Shown here: positions 25,485 to 34,076 of the stretch, piece after piece
Layout: the number at the start of each line of letters is the position of its first letter
Position numbering within the stretch: the stretch's first letter is position 1
From: UBA8296 sp031581145
GTDB lineage: Bacteria; Bacteroidota; Rhodothermia; Balneolales; Balneolaceae
Length of the DNA stretch: 64,000 nt
NCBI GenBank assembly: GCA_031581145.1
Contig: JAVLBP010000001.1
Span: forward strand, 1-64,000
Direction of reading: 5' to 3'
Translations under genes and position numbers: made by a program
The notes under the pieces: generated by a model
What the model saw: only the letters and a program-made list of their open reading frames with translations
Told to the model about the DNA's origin: nothing
Database searches by the model: none

Positions 25485-27382
25485 GTATGTGCGCCATCAA
25501 TGATCTCGTCAACGACACTTGGATCCAAGAGGGTGGAGGTGTCACCCAACTTCGACGTGTCTCCCCCCGCGATTTTGCGAAGGATGCGACGCATGATTTT
25601 TCCAGAGCGAGTTTTAGGGAGGCCACTTACAAACTGAATCACATCGGGCTTGGCGATTTTTCCAATCTCTCTAACAACACTTTTTTCAACCTCAGCTCTG
25701 ACTTCGTCAGGGTTCGACATACTCTTTTTGGTAATCACAAAGGCATAGATTCCTTCTCCTTTAATCTTGTGAGGATAGCCCACAACTGCACTTTCTGAGA
25801 CGATGTCATCGTTTGAATTTATCGCATTTTCAATTTCTGCTGTTCCAAAGCGGTGCCCACTTACATTAATTACATCGTCAACGCGCCCAATAATACGGTA
25901 CATGCCGTTTTTATCACGCCGAGCACCATCGCCTGTAAAATAATAGCCTTCATAATCAGAAAAATAGGTAGTCCGGCAACGCTGGTGATCACCATATGTG
26001 GTGCGCAGGATACTAGGCCATGGAAATTGGATAGCCAGGTAACCTTCTTGTTCATTATCCTCAACTTTGTTGCCATGTTTATCTAAAAGAACAGGCTGAA
26101 TACCTGGCAAAGGATATCCCGCATGGACGGGTTTCTGAGGACTTAAATCCCCCAATCCCGAGATCATTATCCCACCAGTTTCAGTTTGCCACCACGTATC
26201 GACGATAGGGCAACGCTCTTTTCCTACATGGGTATGATACCATTGCCAAGCTTCTTGATTTATCGGTTCTCCGACTGTGCCCAATACCTTTAAAGATTCA
26301 AGATCATATGAGCTTACGTAATTGTCACCCTTGGCCATTAAGGCACGTATTGCAGTAGGTGCAGTATAAAATTGATTAACGCTATGCTTTTCACAAACCT
26401 GCCAGAAGCGACTGGGCGTGGGGTGTGTAGGAATCCCTTCAAACATTAGGGTTGTGGCACCATTAAGTAATGGGCCATAAACGATGTATGAATGTCCAGT
26501 AATCCAGCCGATGTCTGCTGTGCACCAGTAAACATCATGTTCTTGATACTGAAACACATTGGCAAAACTGTAGGCGCTGTATACCATATAGCCACCACAA
26601 GTATGCACAACCCCTTTTGGTTTGCCTGTGCTGCCCGATGTGTATAGGATGAACAACATGTCTTCTGAGTCCATCTCTTCTGCAGGGCAATCCGTAGAGG
26701 CTTTTTCCATTTCTGATTGTAGCCAAACATCACGCCCTTCTTTCATGTGTATGTCCCAGTTTGTGCGTTTAGCTACGAATACTTTTTCTACGGTTTTGCA
26801 GGTTTTTAAAGCCTCATCAACAATACTTTTGGCGGGGATTTCCTTGCCCCCCCTGTATATGCCGTCTGAGGTGATGACCAAGTTGCATTTAGCATCATTT
26901 ATTCTGTCGGCTAATGCACGGGCTGAAAATCCTGCAAAAACAACACTGTGAATGGCACCAATACGGGCACATGCCAATACAGAGATGGTGAGTTCAGGAA
27001 TCATAGGCATGTAAATCGCCACGCGGTCGCCTTTTTGAATACCGTGCGACTTTAAAACGTTGGCGGCCTTGCACACACTGGCGTGAAGTTCACGGTAGGT
27101 ATATCGTATCACATCCTCATGAGGTTCGTTGGGTTCCCAGATGAGGGCTTGTTTATCGCCACGTTGGTCAAGATGTCCATCAAGGCAATTCTCAGTAATA
27201 TTAAGCTTGCCACCCTTAAACCATTCAATATTCGGCGTGGAGAAGTCCCATTCTAGCGTTTTATCCCATTTTCTGCGCCATATAAACTGGTCAGCAATGT
27301 GTTCCCAAAACTCCTCAGGATTGTCTATGCTCCTTTTATAGGCCTCTTTGTATTCCTCGAATGATGTTAGTTGATAATTCAT
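25481..27382 (-). CDS. acsA: Acetyl-CoA synthetase
   Basis: 633 residues from the ATG at 27382 (27391 is an alternative). AMP-forming ligase that makes acetyl-CoA from acetate, ATP and CoA. P-loop YTSGSTGKPKGVVHT near residue 245, WWQTETGG in the middle, YYFTGDGARRDKNGMYRIIGRVDDVINVSGHR near the hinge, and the acetylation-controlled lysine in RSGKIMRRILRKI (Lys595). Full length and intact. Stands alone, convergent with namZ. It allows growth on acetate and feeds citrate synthase. Confidence 0.96.
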   Translation of the reverse strand: MNYQLTSFEEYKEAYKRSIDNPEEFWEHIADQFIWRRKWDKTLEWDFSTPNIEWFKGGKLNITENCLDGHLDQRGDKQALIWEPNEPHEDVIRYTYRELHASVCKAANVLKSHGIQKGDRVAIYMPMIPELTISVLACARIGAIHSVVFAGFSARALADRINDAKCNLVITSDGIYRGGKEIPAKSIVDEALKTCKTVEKVFVAKRTNWDIHMKEGRDVWLQSEMEKASTDCPAEEMDSEDMLFILYTSGSTGKPKGVVHTCGGYMVYSAYSFANVFQYQEHDVYWCTADIGWITGHSYIVYGPLLNGATTLMFEGIPTHPTPSRFWQVCEKHSVNQFYTAPTAIRALMAKGDNYVSSYDLESLKVLGTVGEPINQEAWQWYHTHVGKERCPIVDTWWQTETGGIMISGLGDLSPQKPVHAGYPLPGIQPVLLDKHGNKVEDNEQEGYLAIQFPWPSILRTTYGDHQRCRTTYFSDYEGYYFTGDGARRDKNGMYRIIGRVDDVINVSGHRFGTAEIENAINSNDDIVSESAVVGYPHKIKGEGIYAFVITKKSMSNPDEVRAEVEKSVVREIGKIAKPDVIQFVSGLPKTRSGKIMRRILRKIAGGDTSKLGDTSTLLDPSVVDEIIDGAHT

Positions 27383-27511
27383 ACGCCACAATCTTCATTG
27401 TCAATTACACTAATATGTGTTTGATTTATCATAAAAGAAAAAAGTAAATAGTATGGCGTCCTTTTATGAATCCTCAGATCGATTAATTAATCTGGACCCT
27501 AGAGTCTTAGC

Positions 27512-29077
27512 CTAAAGGCGATCCAACGCCAATGATGTGGCATTCAGTGCTGATTGCAACACCAAGGGAATACCGCCACCAGGATGAGTGCTTCCACCGA
27601 CACGGTACAAATTCTTAAACCTTGGGTGCACATTTCGTGGACGTAAAAACGCAGCCCAAGGTGAATTGGAGCTGGTACCATAAATCGCTCCTCGATTGGA
27701 CCGATAGGTATTAAAATAATGCACAGGCGTGTGGGTGTGTTGTACCTCTATAGAATCGCGGAGCCCTGTGAGTCCACGTGACTCGAGTTCATCAATGAGC
27801 TTGTCAGTGTATTCAAGGCTCTGAGACTCGCCTTCAGGTTGAGGCTGCAGTGTGTGCTCTTTTAAGGGTGGTACATTCACAAGGACAAACAAGTTGCTGC
27901 CTCCCTTTGGGGCATCGTCTGGATCACTAGCAGAGGTATTGGAAATGTAAATCGTGGGATCCGACGGGTATTGATGCTTGTTGAATATCTCATCAAACTC
28001 ATTCGCATAATCCCTGGAAAAAAAGATGTTATGATGGCCTAGTTGTGGCCAAGATTTTTTCGTGCCCAATAATAACACAAAACCCGAACTAGAGGGTTGT
28101 TGCTCTAGCGCGGCATCTTTTTCTCGCTGGCTTACGCCTTGGGACGCTAGGCGCAGTGGGAGGTCAATGCTATCTGCATTGGAGATGAGTAGGTCAGCCT
28201 CAAACGACTGGCTTGAGGTGGACACCCCTACAACGCGCTTTTTTTTGACCTCAAGTTGTTGAACATCGTGGTCGTAGTAAATACGGACGCCCAATTCGAG
28301 ACACGCTTTTTCAAGGGCTTTCACCAATTGATAAAGCCCGCCTTTGATATACCATGCTCCAAGCGACAATTCGACATGAGGAATCACATGCAAGGTGCCG
28401 GGTGCCAGAAAAGGACTCGACCCATTGTAGGTCGTAAATCGTTTGAAGAACTTGCGCAAAAAAGGGGACTCAACATGATTGTCAACGACCTGACTCACCG
28501 TTGAGAAGGCTTTTATGTCCAATAAATCGAGCAGAGGGAGACCTTTGAGATCCTTGAGTCGAGCCAAAGGATTGCGTATAAATGTCGCGTTGGTCTTTCG
28601 GTATAATTCGGAGGAGAGTTGCACCAAGGCTTTAAATCCTTCAACATCATTTGGAGCGATTCGTTCTACTTCATCGAGTGTTTGCTCAAAGTCGGCATAG
28701 TTCACAAAAGGTGCACTGGGGTTTCCATGTTGGCCCAAATTTTGATCATCATTACGGCCTGGTATCCTGTTCAATTCACTTTCCAATTCGCGATCCCAAT
28801 ATTGACAAAGAGGATCCATTGGTATACACTCTAGGTAGGATTCGAGTGGCTTAGGGGCGTACGAGAACACCTCTTCCAGTGTTTGCATCATCGTTAAAAC
28901 ACTTGGCCCGGTATCAAAACGGTAACCCTTTTCTTCAACTTGAGAACACTTGCCGCCCGGGATGGAATGTCGCTCTAGAACCGAGACACTGTGCCCCTCC
29001 GAGGCCATAATTAAGGCTGAGGTTAGACCACCAAGCCCGGCTCCGACTACAACGATGTTTTTTGGTGAAGCAGGCAA
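27512..29077 (-). CDS. crtI: Phytoene desaturase, CrtI family
   Basis: 521-residue FAD enzyme. N-terminal VVVGAGLGGLTSALIMA (from residue 9), ERHSIPGGKCSQ, YRFDTGPSVLTM, and a C-terminal FAD motif YRVGGSTHPGGGIPLVLQSALNA. CrtI turns phytoene into lycopene in several desaturation steps; CrtD- or CrtO-like relatives share this layout, so the exact reaction is likely but not certain. The 5' end overlaps rlmD by 31 bp. Phytoene synthase (crtB), often adjacent, is missing here. Lycopene would be passed to CrtY and Blh encoded 6 kb away. Confidence 0.85.
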   Translation of the reverse strand: MPASPKNIVVVGAGLGGLTSALIMASEGHSVSVLERHSIPGGKCSQVEEKGYRFDTGPSVLTMMQTLEEVFSYAPKPLESYLECIPMDPLCQYWDRELESELNRIPGRNDDQNLGQHGNPSAPFVNYADFEQTLDEVERIAPNDVEGFKALVQLSSELYRKTNATFIRNPLARLKDLKGLPLLDLLDIKAFSTVSQVVDNHVESPFLRKFFKRFTTYNGSSPFLAPGTLHVIPHVELSLGAWYIKGGLYQLVKALEKACLELGVRIYYDHDVQQLEVKKKRVVGVSTSSQSFEADLLISNADSIDLPLRLASQGVSQREKDAALEQQPSSSGFVLLLGTKKSWPQLGHHNIFFSRDYANEFDEIFNKHQYPSDPTIYISNTSASDPDDAPKGGSNLFVLVNVPPLKEHTLQPQPEGESQSLEYTDKLIDELESRGLTGLRDSIEVQHTHTPVHYFNTYRSNRGAIYGTSSNSPWAAFLRPRNVHPRFKNLYRVGGSTHPGGGIPLVLQSALNATSLALDRL

Positions 29078-30486
29078 ACGTTTTCGATGTGGTAAGTTTG
29101 TGGGAACATATCTACCGGTTGAATGGAGCGTATGTCGTAGGTCTCTTTGAGTTGCGCTAGGTCTCGTGAAAGCGTCATGGGATCACAACTGATATACACC
29201 ATCACAGGGGAGGGACGTTCCTTAAGAAAGGTAACCAGTTCTGGGTGCATTCCAGCTCGAGGTGGGTCTGTAATGATCACATCGGGTGTGCCGATTGTGG
29301 CTTGCCAATCGTCTCGTTTTGCCCACTCCAAGGCATCACCTGCAACGTAACGTACATTCGAGAGTTGATTTCGTGAGGAATTCTCTATGGCTTCTTGGAC
29401 GGATTGTTCGTTAATCTCTATCCCCACACATTGATTGGCTAAATGATGCATGTACTGAGAGATAGATCCTATGCCGCAGTATAGATCCAAAAGGGTGTTG
29501 ATGGACTCTTCGCCCAGTTGGGATCTGGACTGCTCCACGTACGCTTTGGCCACATCATACAACACCCTCGCTTGTCGAGAGTTGGTTTGAAAAAAGGTCA
29601 TAGGACGGATACGAAAACGGACATCTCCAAGCAGTTCCTCTATATAACCCGGACCATGAAGGGTAATTTCTTTGTGATGGAGCTTGGTTGGTCCAGTGGA
29701 GTCGTTAATGGTCCATACGAGTGTGGTGATCTCAGGAAACTGAGCGAGTAGATGGTCTTTCAGAGGGTCCATTTTGTCGCTCTCTTCTGAGGCAGTCACG
29801 AGGTTAACCAACCATTGATCAGTCATCTCTCCCTTTCGAATGAGGCAGTGCTTCATCCAGCCTGTTTGTTTGACAGGCGACCAAGCTGGAATGTCGTGGT
29901 TTTGGCACCACGAACGAACCGCATCCACAATCTTCCATGAAGGGCTTGATTGTAGATGGCACTCTTGTAAGTTCAGGATACGGTCAAATCGCCCAGGAGC
30001 ATGCAAGCCTGCAAAAACCCCGTGAGACTCCAGAGGTTTGCCACTAGCGATCTCCTCATCAGATAACCACCGTCGATCCCCAAAGCTATATTCCATCTTA
30101 TTTCGATACTCAAGATGCGTATCCCCTCCAATAATAGGTTGAACAATGGCGGGATCAAGCCCTGCGGTCCGTTGGATAGAATCACGTACGATTTTGGTCT
30201 TTGCATGTCGTTGTGCAGCCATGTTGACATGCTGCCACGTACATCCGCCACATTCATGGGCATGGCTGCATGTAGCTTCCACACGGTCTTTCGAAGGGGA
30301 GAGAAGCGAGAGGATTTTACCTTCGGCAAAGGAAGACTTTTTCTTCACGATGCGAATCTGGCATTGGTCGCCAGGAATGGCCCTAGGTACAAAAATGACG
30401 AGGTCGTCTAGCTTCGCCACGCCTTTTCCCTTGAACGCGACATCCTCAATGTGGACGTCCACGATATGCCCTTTTTTGAGCGGCAT
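29047..30486 (-). CDS. rlmD: 23S rRNA (uracil-5-)-methyltransferase, RlmD/RumA type
   Basis: 479 residues. N-terminal TRAM-like domain (to about residue 60), iron-sulfur cysteines Cys73, Cys79 and Cys82 in ATCSHAHECGGCTWQH with a fourth in LQECHL, SAM-binding DLYCGIGSISQYM, DPPRAGMHPELV and the catalytic ISCDPMTLSRDL. It methylates a uridine of 23S rRNA (U1939 in E. coli); the RlmD, RlmC and TrmA branches are hard to separate by eye. The tail overlaps crtI. It follows the cyclic-nucleotide-binding gene by 6 bp. Confidence 0.88.
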   Translation of the reverse strand: MPLKKGHIVDVHIEDVAFKGKGVAKLDDLVIFVPRAIPGDQCQIRIVKKKSSFAEGKILSLLSPSKDRVEATCSHAHECGGCTWQHVNMAAQRHAKTKIVRDSIQRTAGLDPAIVQPIIGGDTHLEYRNKMEYSFGDRRWLSDEEIASGKPLESHGVFAGLHAPGRFDRILNLQECHLQSSPSWKIVDAVRSWCQNHDIPAWSPVKQTGWMKHCLIRKGEMTDQWLVNLVTASEESDKMDPLKDHLLAQFPEITTLVWTINDSTGPTKLHHKEITLHGPGYIEELLGDVRFRIRPMTFFQTNSRQARVLYDVAKAYVEQSRSQLGEESINTLLDLYCGIGSISQYMHHLANQCVGIEINEQSVQEAIENSSRNQLSNVRYVAGDALEWAKRDDWQATIGTPDVIITDPPRAGMHPELVTFLKERPSPVMVYISCDPMTLSRDLAQLKETYDIRSIQPVDMFPQTYHIENVCLLHQKTSL

Positions 30487-30492
30487 GGTAGC

Positions 30493-31014
30493 CTATGATG
30501 TTTTCAGTAACTCAGGTTGCACCAACTGCGTTCTATACGCAGTGGCTGCATCGGTATGCTCTTGAAGTTTTTCTGAGACTTGATCCAACCGACGAAATAG
30601 CGCGTCATTGACAGCTTCTATAAAGCGACAAGCTAATTTTGGATGTCGTTTTTTCAATACTTCATAATCGGCTTGAAAAAAACCATACAGTTCACAACTG
30701 GAGAGACAGGTGGCTGTTGATTTTCTGCGATAATCGTATTCAATGGCAAATAGCCCAAAATGGTCAGAGTCCGTCAGTGTGATCGAAGAAGATGAGTGTT
30801 CCTGAGATGATTCATCTGGCTGTTCTGCAACATTGAGCTCAATTAAGCCATTTTCTATAAAATAGAGGCCTGTTCCAGGGTCGTGTTGAGCATAAACAGT
30901 TTCACCTTTTTGGTATGACCTCCTATGGCAAAGATTCAAAAATTGGACCCGTTCGACCGTGGAAAAATCCTTTAAAAATGGATTACGAAAAATAACTTTG
31001 GCTTGTTTTTTCAC
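30493..31014 (-). CDS. Cyclic-nucleotide-binding-domain protein without DNA-binding domain
   Basis: 173 residues. A Crp-like cNMP-binding beta roll is visible: LKDFSTVERVQFLNLCHRRSYQKGETVYAQHDPGTGLYFIENGLIELNV, then DHFGLFAIEYDYRRKSTATCLSSCELYGF. The usual phosphate-cassette Arg region is poorly kept, so it may not bind cAMP. After the roll come only helices (residues ~115-173), too short for a Crp helix-turn-helix. It may be a sensory or partner protein. It lies between the Omp85 gene and rlmD on the same strand. Confidence 0.75.
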   Translation of the reverse strand: MKKQAKVIFRNPFLKDFSTVERVQFLNLCHRRSYQKGETVYAQHDPGTGLYFIENGLIELNVAEQPDESSQEHSSSSITLTDSDHFGLFAIEYDYRRKSTATCLSSCELYGFFQADYEVLKKRHPKLACRFIEAVNDALFRRLDQVSEKLQEHTDAATAYRTQLVQPELLKTS

Positions 31015-31034
31015 GTGACTCGCTTTGTTTGCCT

Positions 31035-33449
31035 CTAGAATGAATGACCTATTCCGATATTAAAATACATTTTTTTGCTATTAAACCATCCAGCCAATGG
31101 ATCATGAGCTCTAAGGGAAAAATCGACTCTAGCCACCACAAATTCCCAATCAAAACGTAGCCCTAAGCCCGAACTCACCGCGATTTGCTTGGGAATCGCA
31201 TCGAATGAAAACACTCCATTATCCAAAATATTTTGACGATCACCCGTTCGAAATTCACGTTGGGGACTATACCAGGTGTTTCCGCTATCGACAAACCATG
31301 CCAGTTGAATATCACCAGAGCTTGTTGACTCGATCACGGTTCTTCTAACTTCCATAAACGCTGCCAATTTGATATCGCCACCAGGTCGAGTCACATCATT
31401 TTGGGCAATAGCCCCAGGTCCTAACCGAAACGGCTCCCAACCTCGAATGTCATTACTGCCACCAGCAAAAAAGCGCTGATTTAAGGGAATAATTTGATCA
31501 TAGCTAAAGGGCTGGGCAATCCCTCCAAAAAAACGCGTCGCAAAGACGGTGGACAAACCCAAGGGGATATATCTCCGTCGATCGAGGGTTAATTTGACAA
31601 ATTGGCTATACTCGAGTCGATTGTCTGAGAGTGTAAGAATGGGGGGTAGGGATCTCTCTAAGGTGCTGGGGGTAATGACCAACCGGTCCAACACATAAGG
31701 TAGCGTACCTCCTACGCTAACAGAGTATTCGTGAAATACTCCACGGTTTCGTTTGATTAAATCGGTGGTGTTACGACGGAATGTGTAACGTATGGCGCTC
31801 GAAATTTGAGGTCGAAAGTCTTCAAGTATTCTAAGGACTTGGACTGGGTCATCAGGGAATTGAAGTTCTACGTTCTCTCGAAACGCATCACTTGGATTGG
31901 TATCAATCAAGCTCAAATCAATGATGTCAACAATATGACGATCTGCGTCGTTGGTCTGGATGTCGATTTGGGTGGAAAATCGGATGTTGGAATTGATGTC
32001 GAAATAGAGTTGATTGGCTCGGGTGAATGATAACGTATGGCGCGTGAATGCTGAGCCCAACCCAGTTCTAGCTTTTAAAAAGCGCAAAGGGCGTCCAAGC
32101 GACGGTATGGTATAGGTCATGGTTGCGTCCAAACTCCGAAAAAGAGTACCGTCTGTGGCTCCTGGCGATTCTGAAATGGATGCAAGAGTAGAAGAGGTGA
32201 CATATTCAAAATTTGAGTTTAGGCGTAGGTCGAAAAAATGGCCTCGCCTACCTACATTATTATTGTTGTAAGTCGCGCCAACCCCAGTTCCAAACCCATA
32301 GCGTTCCATGCCAAAAAATTCTAATTCTAATGAATGCTTTGGGTTCATGGATAAAGAGTACTCCAAGGGGTAGATACCACCCAGGGAATCATACTCCATC
32401 ATACCTCCTTGACGCGCCTCCTGCACCCGAAAAGCTGGCTGACGTTGGAATTGAGATAGTGTTGAAGAGATGGCCTCTTGACGATATGGTTGGCCCGGTG
32501 ACGCACGGTTTTGTGAGGCTAATTGGGAAATCGACACCCCTGCACTGGGTTCTACAGCAGAAGTAACCTTAAACCCATTCAATCCCAACGTATCCAGCTC
32601 CAATTGGCCAGACGCATCACCCATCTGTGTTGCAGGTCCTTCCACCGTAAAATGGACATCTCCGAAGCGAAGGGGTTTCCCAGCTTGGATTCGAAACTGC
32701 CCCCTCATATTGGTGGTGTCTGAGGGATTGGGTTCAATAAATAATACGACACTGTCCTTGGTCACCTCTCCATAGGCGTGATTTTTCAAAAACGTCATAA
32801 TCCGAGCCTGCTCAGCGCGGAGTTCCTGGGTCATAAGCGGTTTTTCCACAGGTTGAAACTCTGTTGATCGACGTGAAGATTCGAGATACGGACTCTCTTC
32901 AAAAAAGGATGTCAACGCCTGCTCGTCCAACGCTTCAGGCAGCCCCTCATACTCTACAGATTCAAGGTATACCCGAGCACCTTCTGAGATGACAAACGTC
33001 AATTGCGCTTTTTGGTCTCTTTTTTGGATTGTTGATTGAACCTGTGCACTTCTGAATCCCATACTCTCGTAAAAGAGTCGCAATCTCTCTTCGTCTTTTG
33101 CCACCTCTACAGGATCCAACATTGCGGGTTCTTCGCCAAATCTCCCTGTGAGTTGATATAGCGCGTACCATGGCTTGATTCGTTGTATGCCTAGCAACCC
33201 ACGATTAGGCCGAGATCGAGTAATTTGTTTTAACGTCTGTGTGGAAAATGTCTGGTGCCCTTCGAAAGAGACACGCTGCAGGAGAAGAGACTGGGTAGTC
33301 GTGGAGTCGTTGGGCTGGGTAGGTGGCTCAGAAGAATTAGGAGAGAGCGTGTCTTGCGCTTTGGTTGAGGGTGGGAGACTGATAGATAGTACCCCAAGGA
33401 ATAGGATGGTGCTCCACAGAGTCCTAGTCTTTGGGGGCGTGCTCATCAC
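31035..33449 (-). CDS. BamA/TamA-type outer membrane protein (Omp85 family)
   Basis: 804 residues. Signal peptide (TLWSTILFLGVLSISLPPSTKAQ), POTRA-type repeats in about residues 55-290 (QRVSFEGHQTFSTQTLKQI, VYLESVEYEGLP, LRFGDVHFTV), and a C-terminal barrel with FFAGGSNDIRGWEPFRLGPGA (the VRGW/IRGW loop motif) and a final KMYFNIGIGHSF. Omp85 proteins insert beta-barrels into the outer membrane. Whether this is the essential BamA or a TamA-like paralogue is open; it has only about 3 POTRA units. The GTG start overlaps the DUF2795 stop by 4 bp (ATG at 33446 is an alternative). BamD is at 50310. Confidence 0.85.
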   Translation of the reverse strand: MMSTPPKTRTLWSTILFLGVLSISLPPSTKAQDTLSPNSSEPPTQPNDSTTTQSLLLQRVSFEGHQTFSTQTLKQITRSRPNRGLLGIQRIKPWYALYQLTGRFGEEPAMLDPVEVAKDEERLRLFYESMGFRSAQVQSTIQKRDQKAQLTFVISEGARVYLESVEYEGLPEALDEQALTSFFEESPYLESSRRSTEFQPVEKPLMTQELRAEQARIMTFLKNHAYGEVTKDSVVLFIEPNPSDTTNMRGQFRIQAGKPLRFGDVHFTVEGPATQMGDASGQLELDTLGLNGFKVTSAVEPSAGVSISQLASQNRASPGQPYRQEAISSTLSQFQRQPAFRVQEARQGGMMEYDSLGGIYPLEYSLSMNPKHSLELEFFGMERYGFGTGVGATYNNNNVGRRGHFFDLRLNSNFEYVTSSTLASISESPGATDGTLFRSLDATMTYTIPSLGRPLRFLKARTGLGSAFTRHTLSFTRANQLYFDINSNIRFSTQIDIQTNDADRHIVDIIDLSLIDTNPSDAFRENVELQFPDDPVQVLRILEDFRPQISSAIRYTFRRNTTDLIKRNRGVFHEYSVSVGGTLPYVLDRLVITPSTLERSLPPILTLSDNRLEYSQFVKLTLDRRRYIPLGLSTVFATRFFGGIAQPFSYDQIIPLNQRFFAGGSNDIRGWEPFRLGPGAIAQNDVTRPGGDIKLAAFMEVRRTVIESTSSGDIQLAWFVDSGNTWYSPQREFRTGDRQNILDNGVFSFDAIPKQIAVSSGLGLRFDWEFVVARVDFSLRAHDPLAGWFNSKKMYFNIGIGHSF

Positions 33450-33703
33450 ACATCATCATAGTCAAACCCGTCATCGCCATCATCCCCATGGAAGAAATCC
33501 TCTTTCTCGATATAATCGGGCCAAATGTCTTCAATAGTTTCGTAAATAATTTCTTCCCCGTCCTCAAAATCTTCTAACTCTTCAAGATTGCTTATCAGCT
33601 GACCGGGAGCACCGTTACGTTCAGCCCATTCCAAGAGTTCTTCTCTCGTCGAAGGGAAGGGGGCGTCATCTAGGACAGCAGCGAGTTCAACAGTCCATAT
33701 CAT
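33446..33703 (-). CDS. DUF2795-like small acidic protein
   Basis: 85 residues. WTVELAAVLDDAPFPSTREELLEWAERNGAPGQLISNLEELED matches the compact helical DUF2795 fold, followed by an acidic ETIEDIWPDY and a Glu/Asp-rich tail (DDGDDGFDYDDV). Function unknown. It overlaps the start of the Omp85 gene, so the two are probably translated together. Confidence 0.78.
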   Translation of the reverse strand: MIWTVELAAVLDDAPFPSTREELLEWAERNGAPGQLISNLEELEDFEDGEEIIYETIEDIWPDYIEKEDFFHGDDGDDGFDYDDV

Positions 33704-33845
33704 GGGAAAAGGTCTCTAAGGTTAATGTAGATTACGTTCGTGGATCGTTCACGTTGGGCAGAAGGTATGAAAAGTTTTCTTTCCTCTCTCGAGCAAAGGA
33801 ACAAAAAATTTGTATCTTTTAACAGTAAGAAAACGAGGACATTCT

Positions 33846-34076
33846 ATGAATATTGGCGGCTGGGAATACCTAATCATCTTTTTAATCATCTTGCTTCTTT
33901 TTGGAGCAAAAAAGATTCCAGATCTAGCGCGTGGCTTAGGTCAAGGTATACAAGAATTTAGAAAAGCTTCGGACGAGGTGAAGCGTGAAATAGAACAGGG
34001 CAAGAAGGATGCTGAGGAAGCAGCGTCAACCACTTCCTCCACATCAAATGACGAGAAGACGACCTCTTCGTCATGA
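33846..34076 (+). CDS. tatA: Twin-arginine translocase subunit TatA/E
   Basis: 76 residues from the ATG at 33846; a TTG at 33810 is unlikely. Classic layout: short N-terminus, hydrophobic helix (EYLIIFLIILLLFGAKKIPDLARGLG), an amphipathic helix (EFRKASDEVKREI) and a Ser/Thr-rich tail. It forms the membrane pore for folded-protein export. tatC is not in the window. The stop overlaps gatA by 4 bp (ATGA). Confidence 0.92.
   Translation: MNIGGWEYLIIFLIILLLFGAKKIPDLARGLGQGIQEFRKASDEVKREIEQGKKDAEEAASTTSSTSNDEKTTSSS

Noticed and set aside
31035..33449. Certain assignment as the essential BamA
   Set aside because: Only about three POTRA-like units are seen and there is no Skp/lpx neighbourhood, so a TamA-like paralogue is equally possible.
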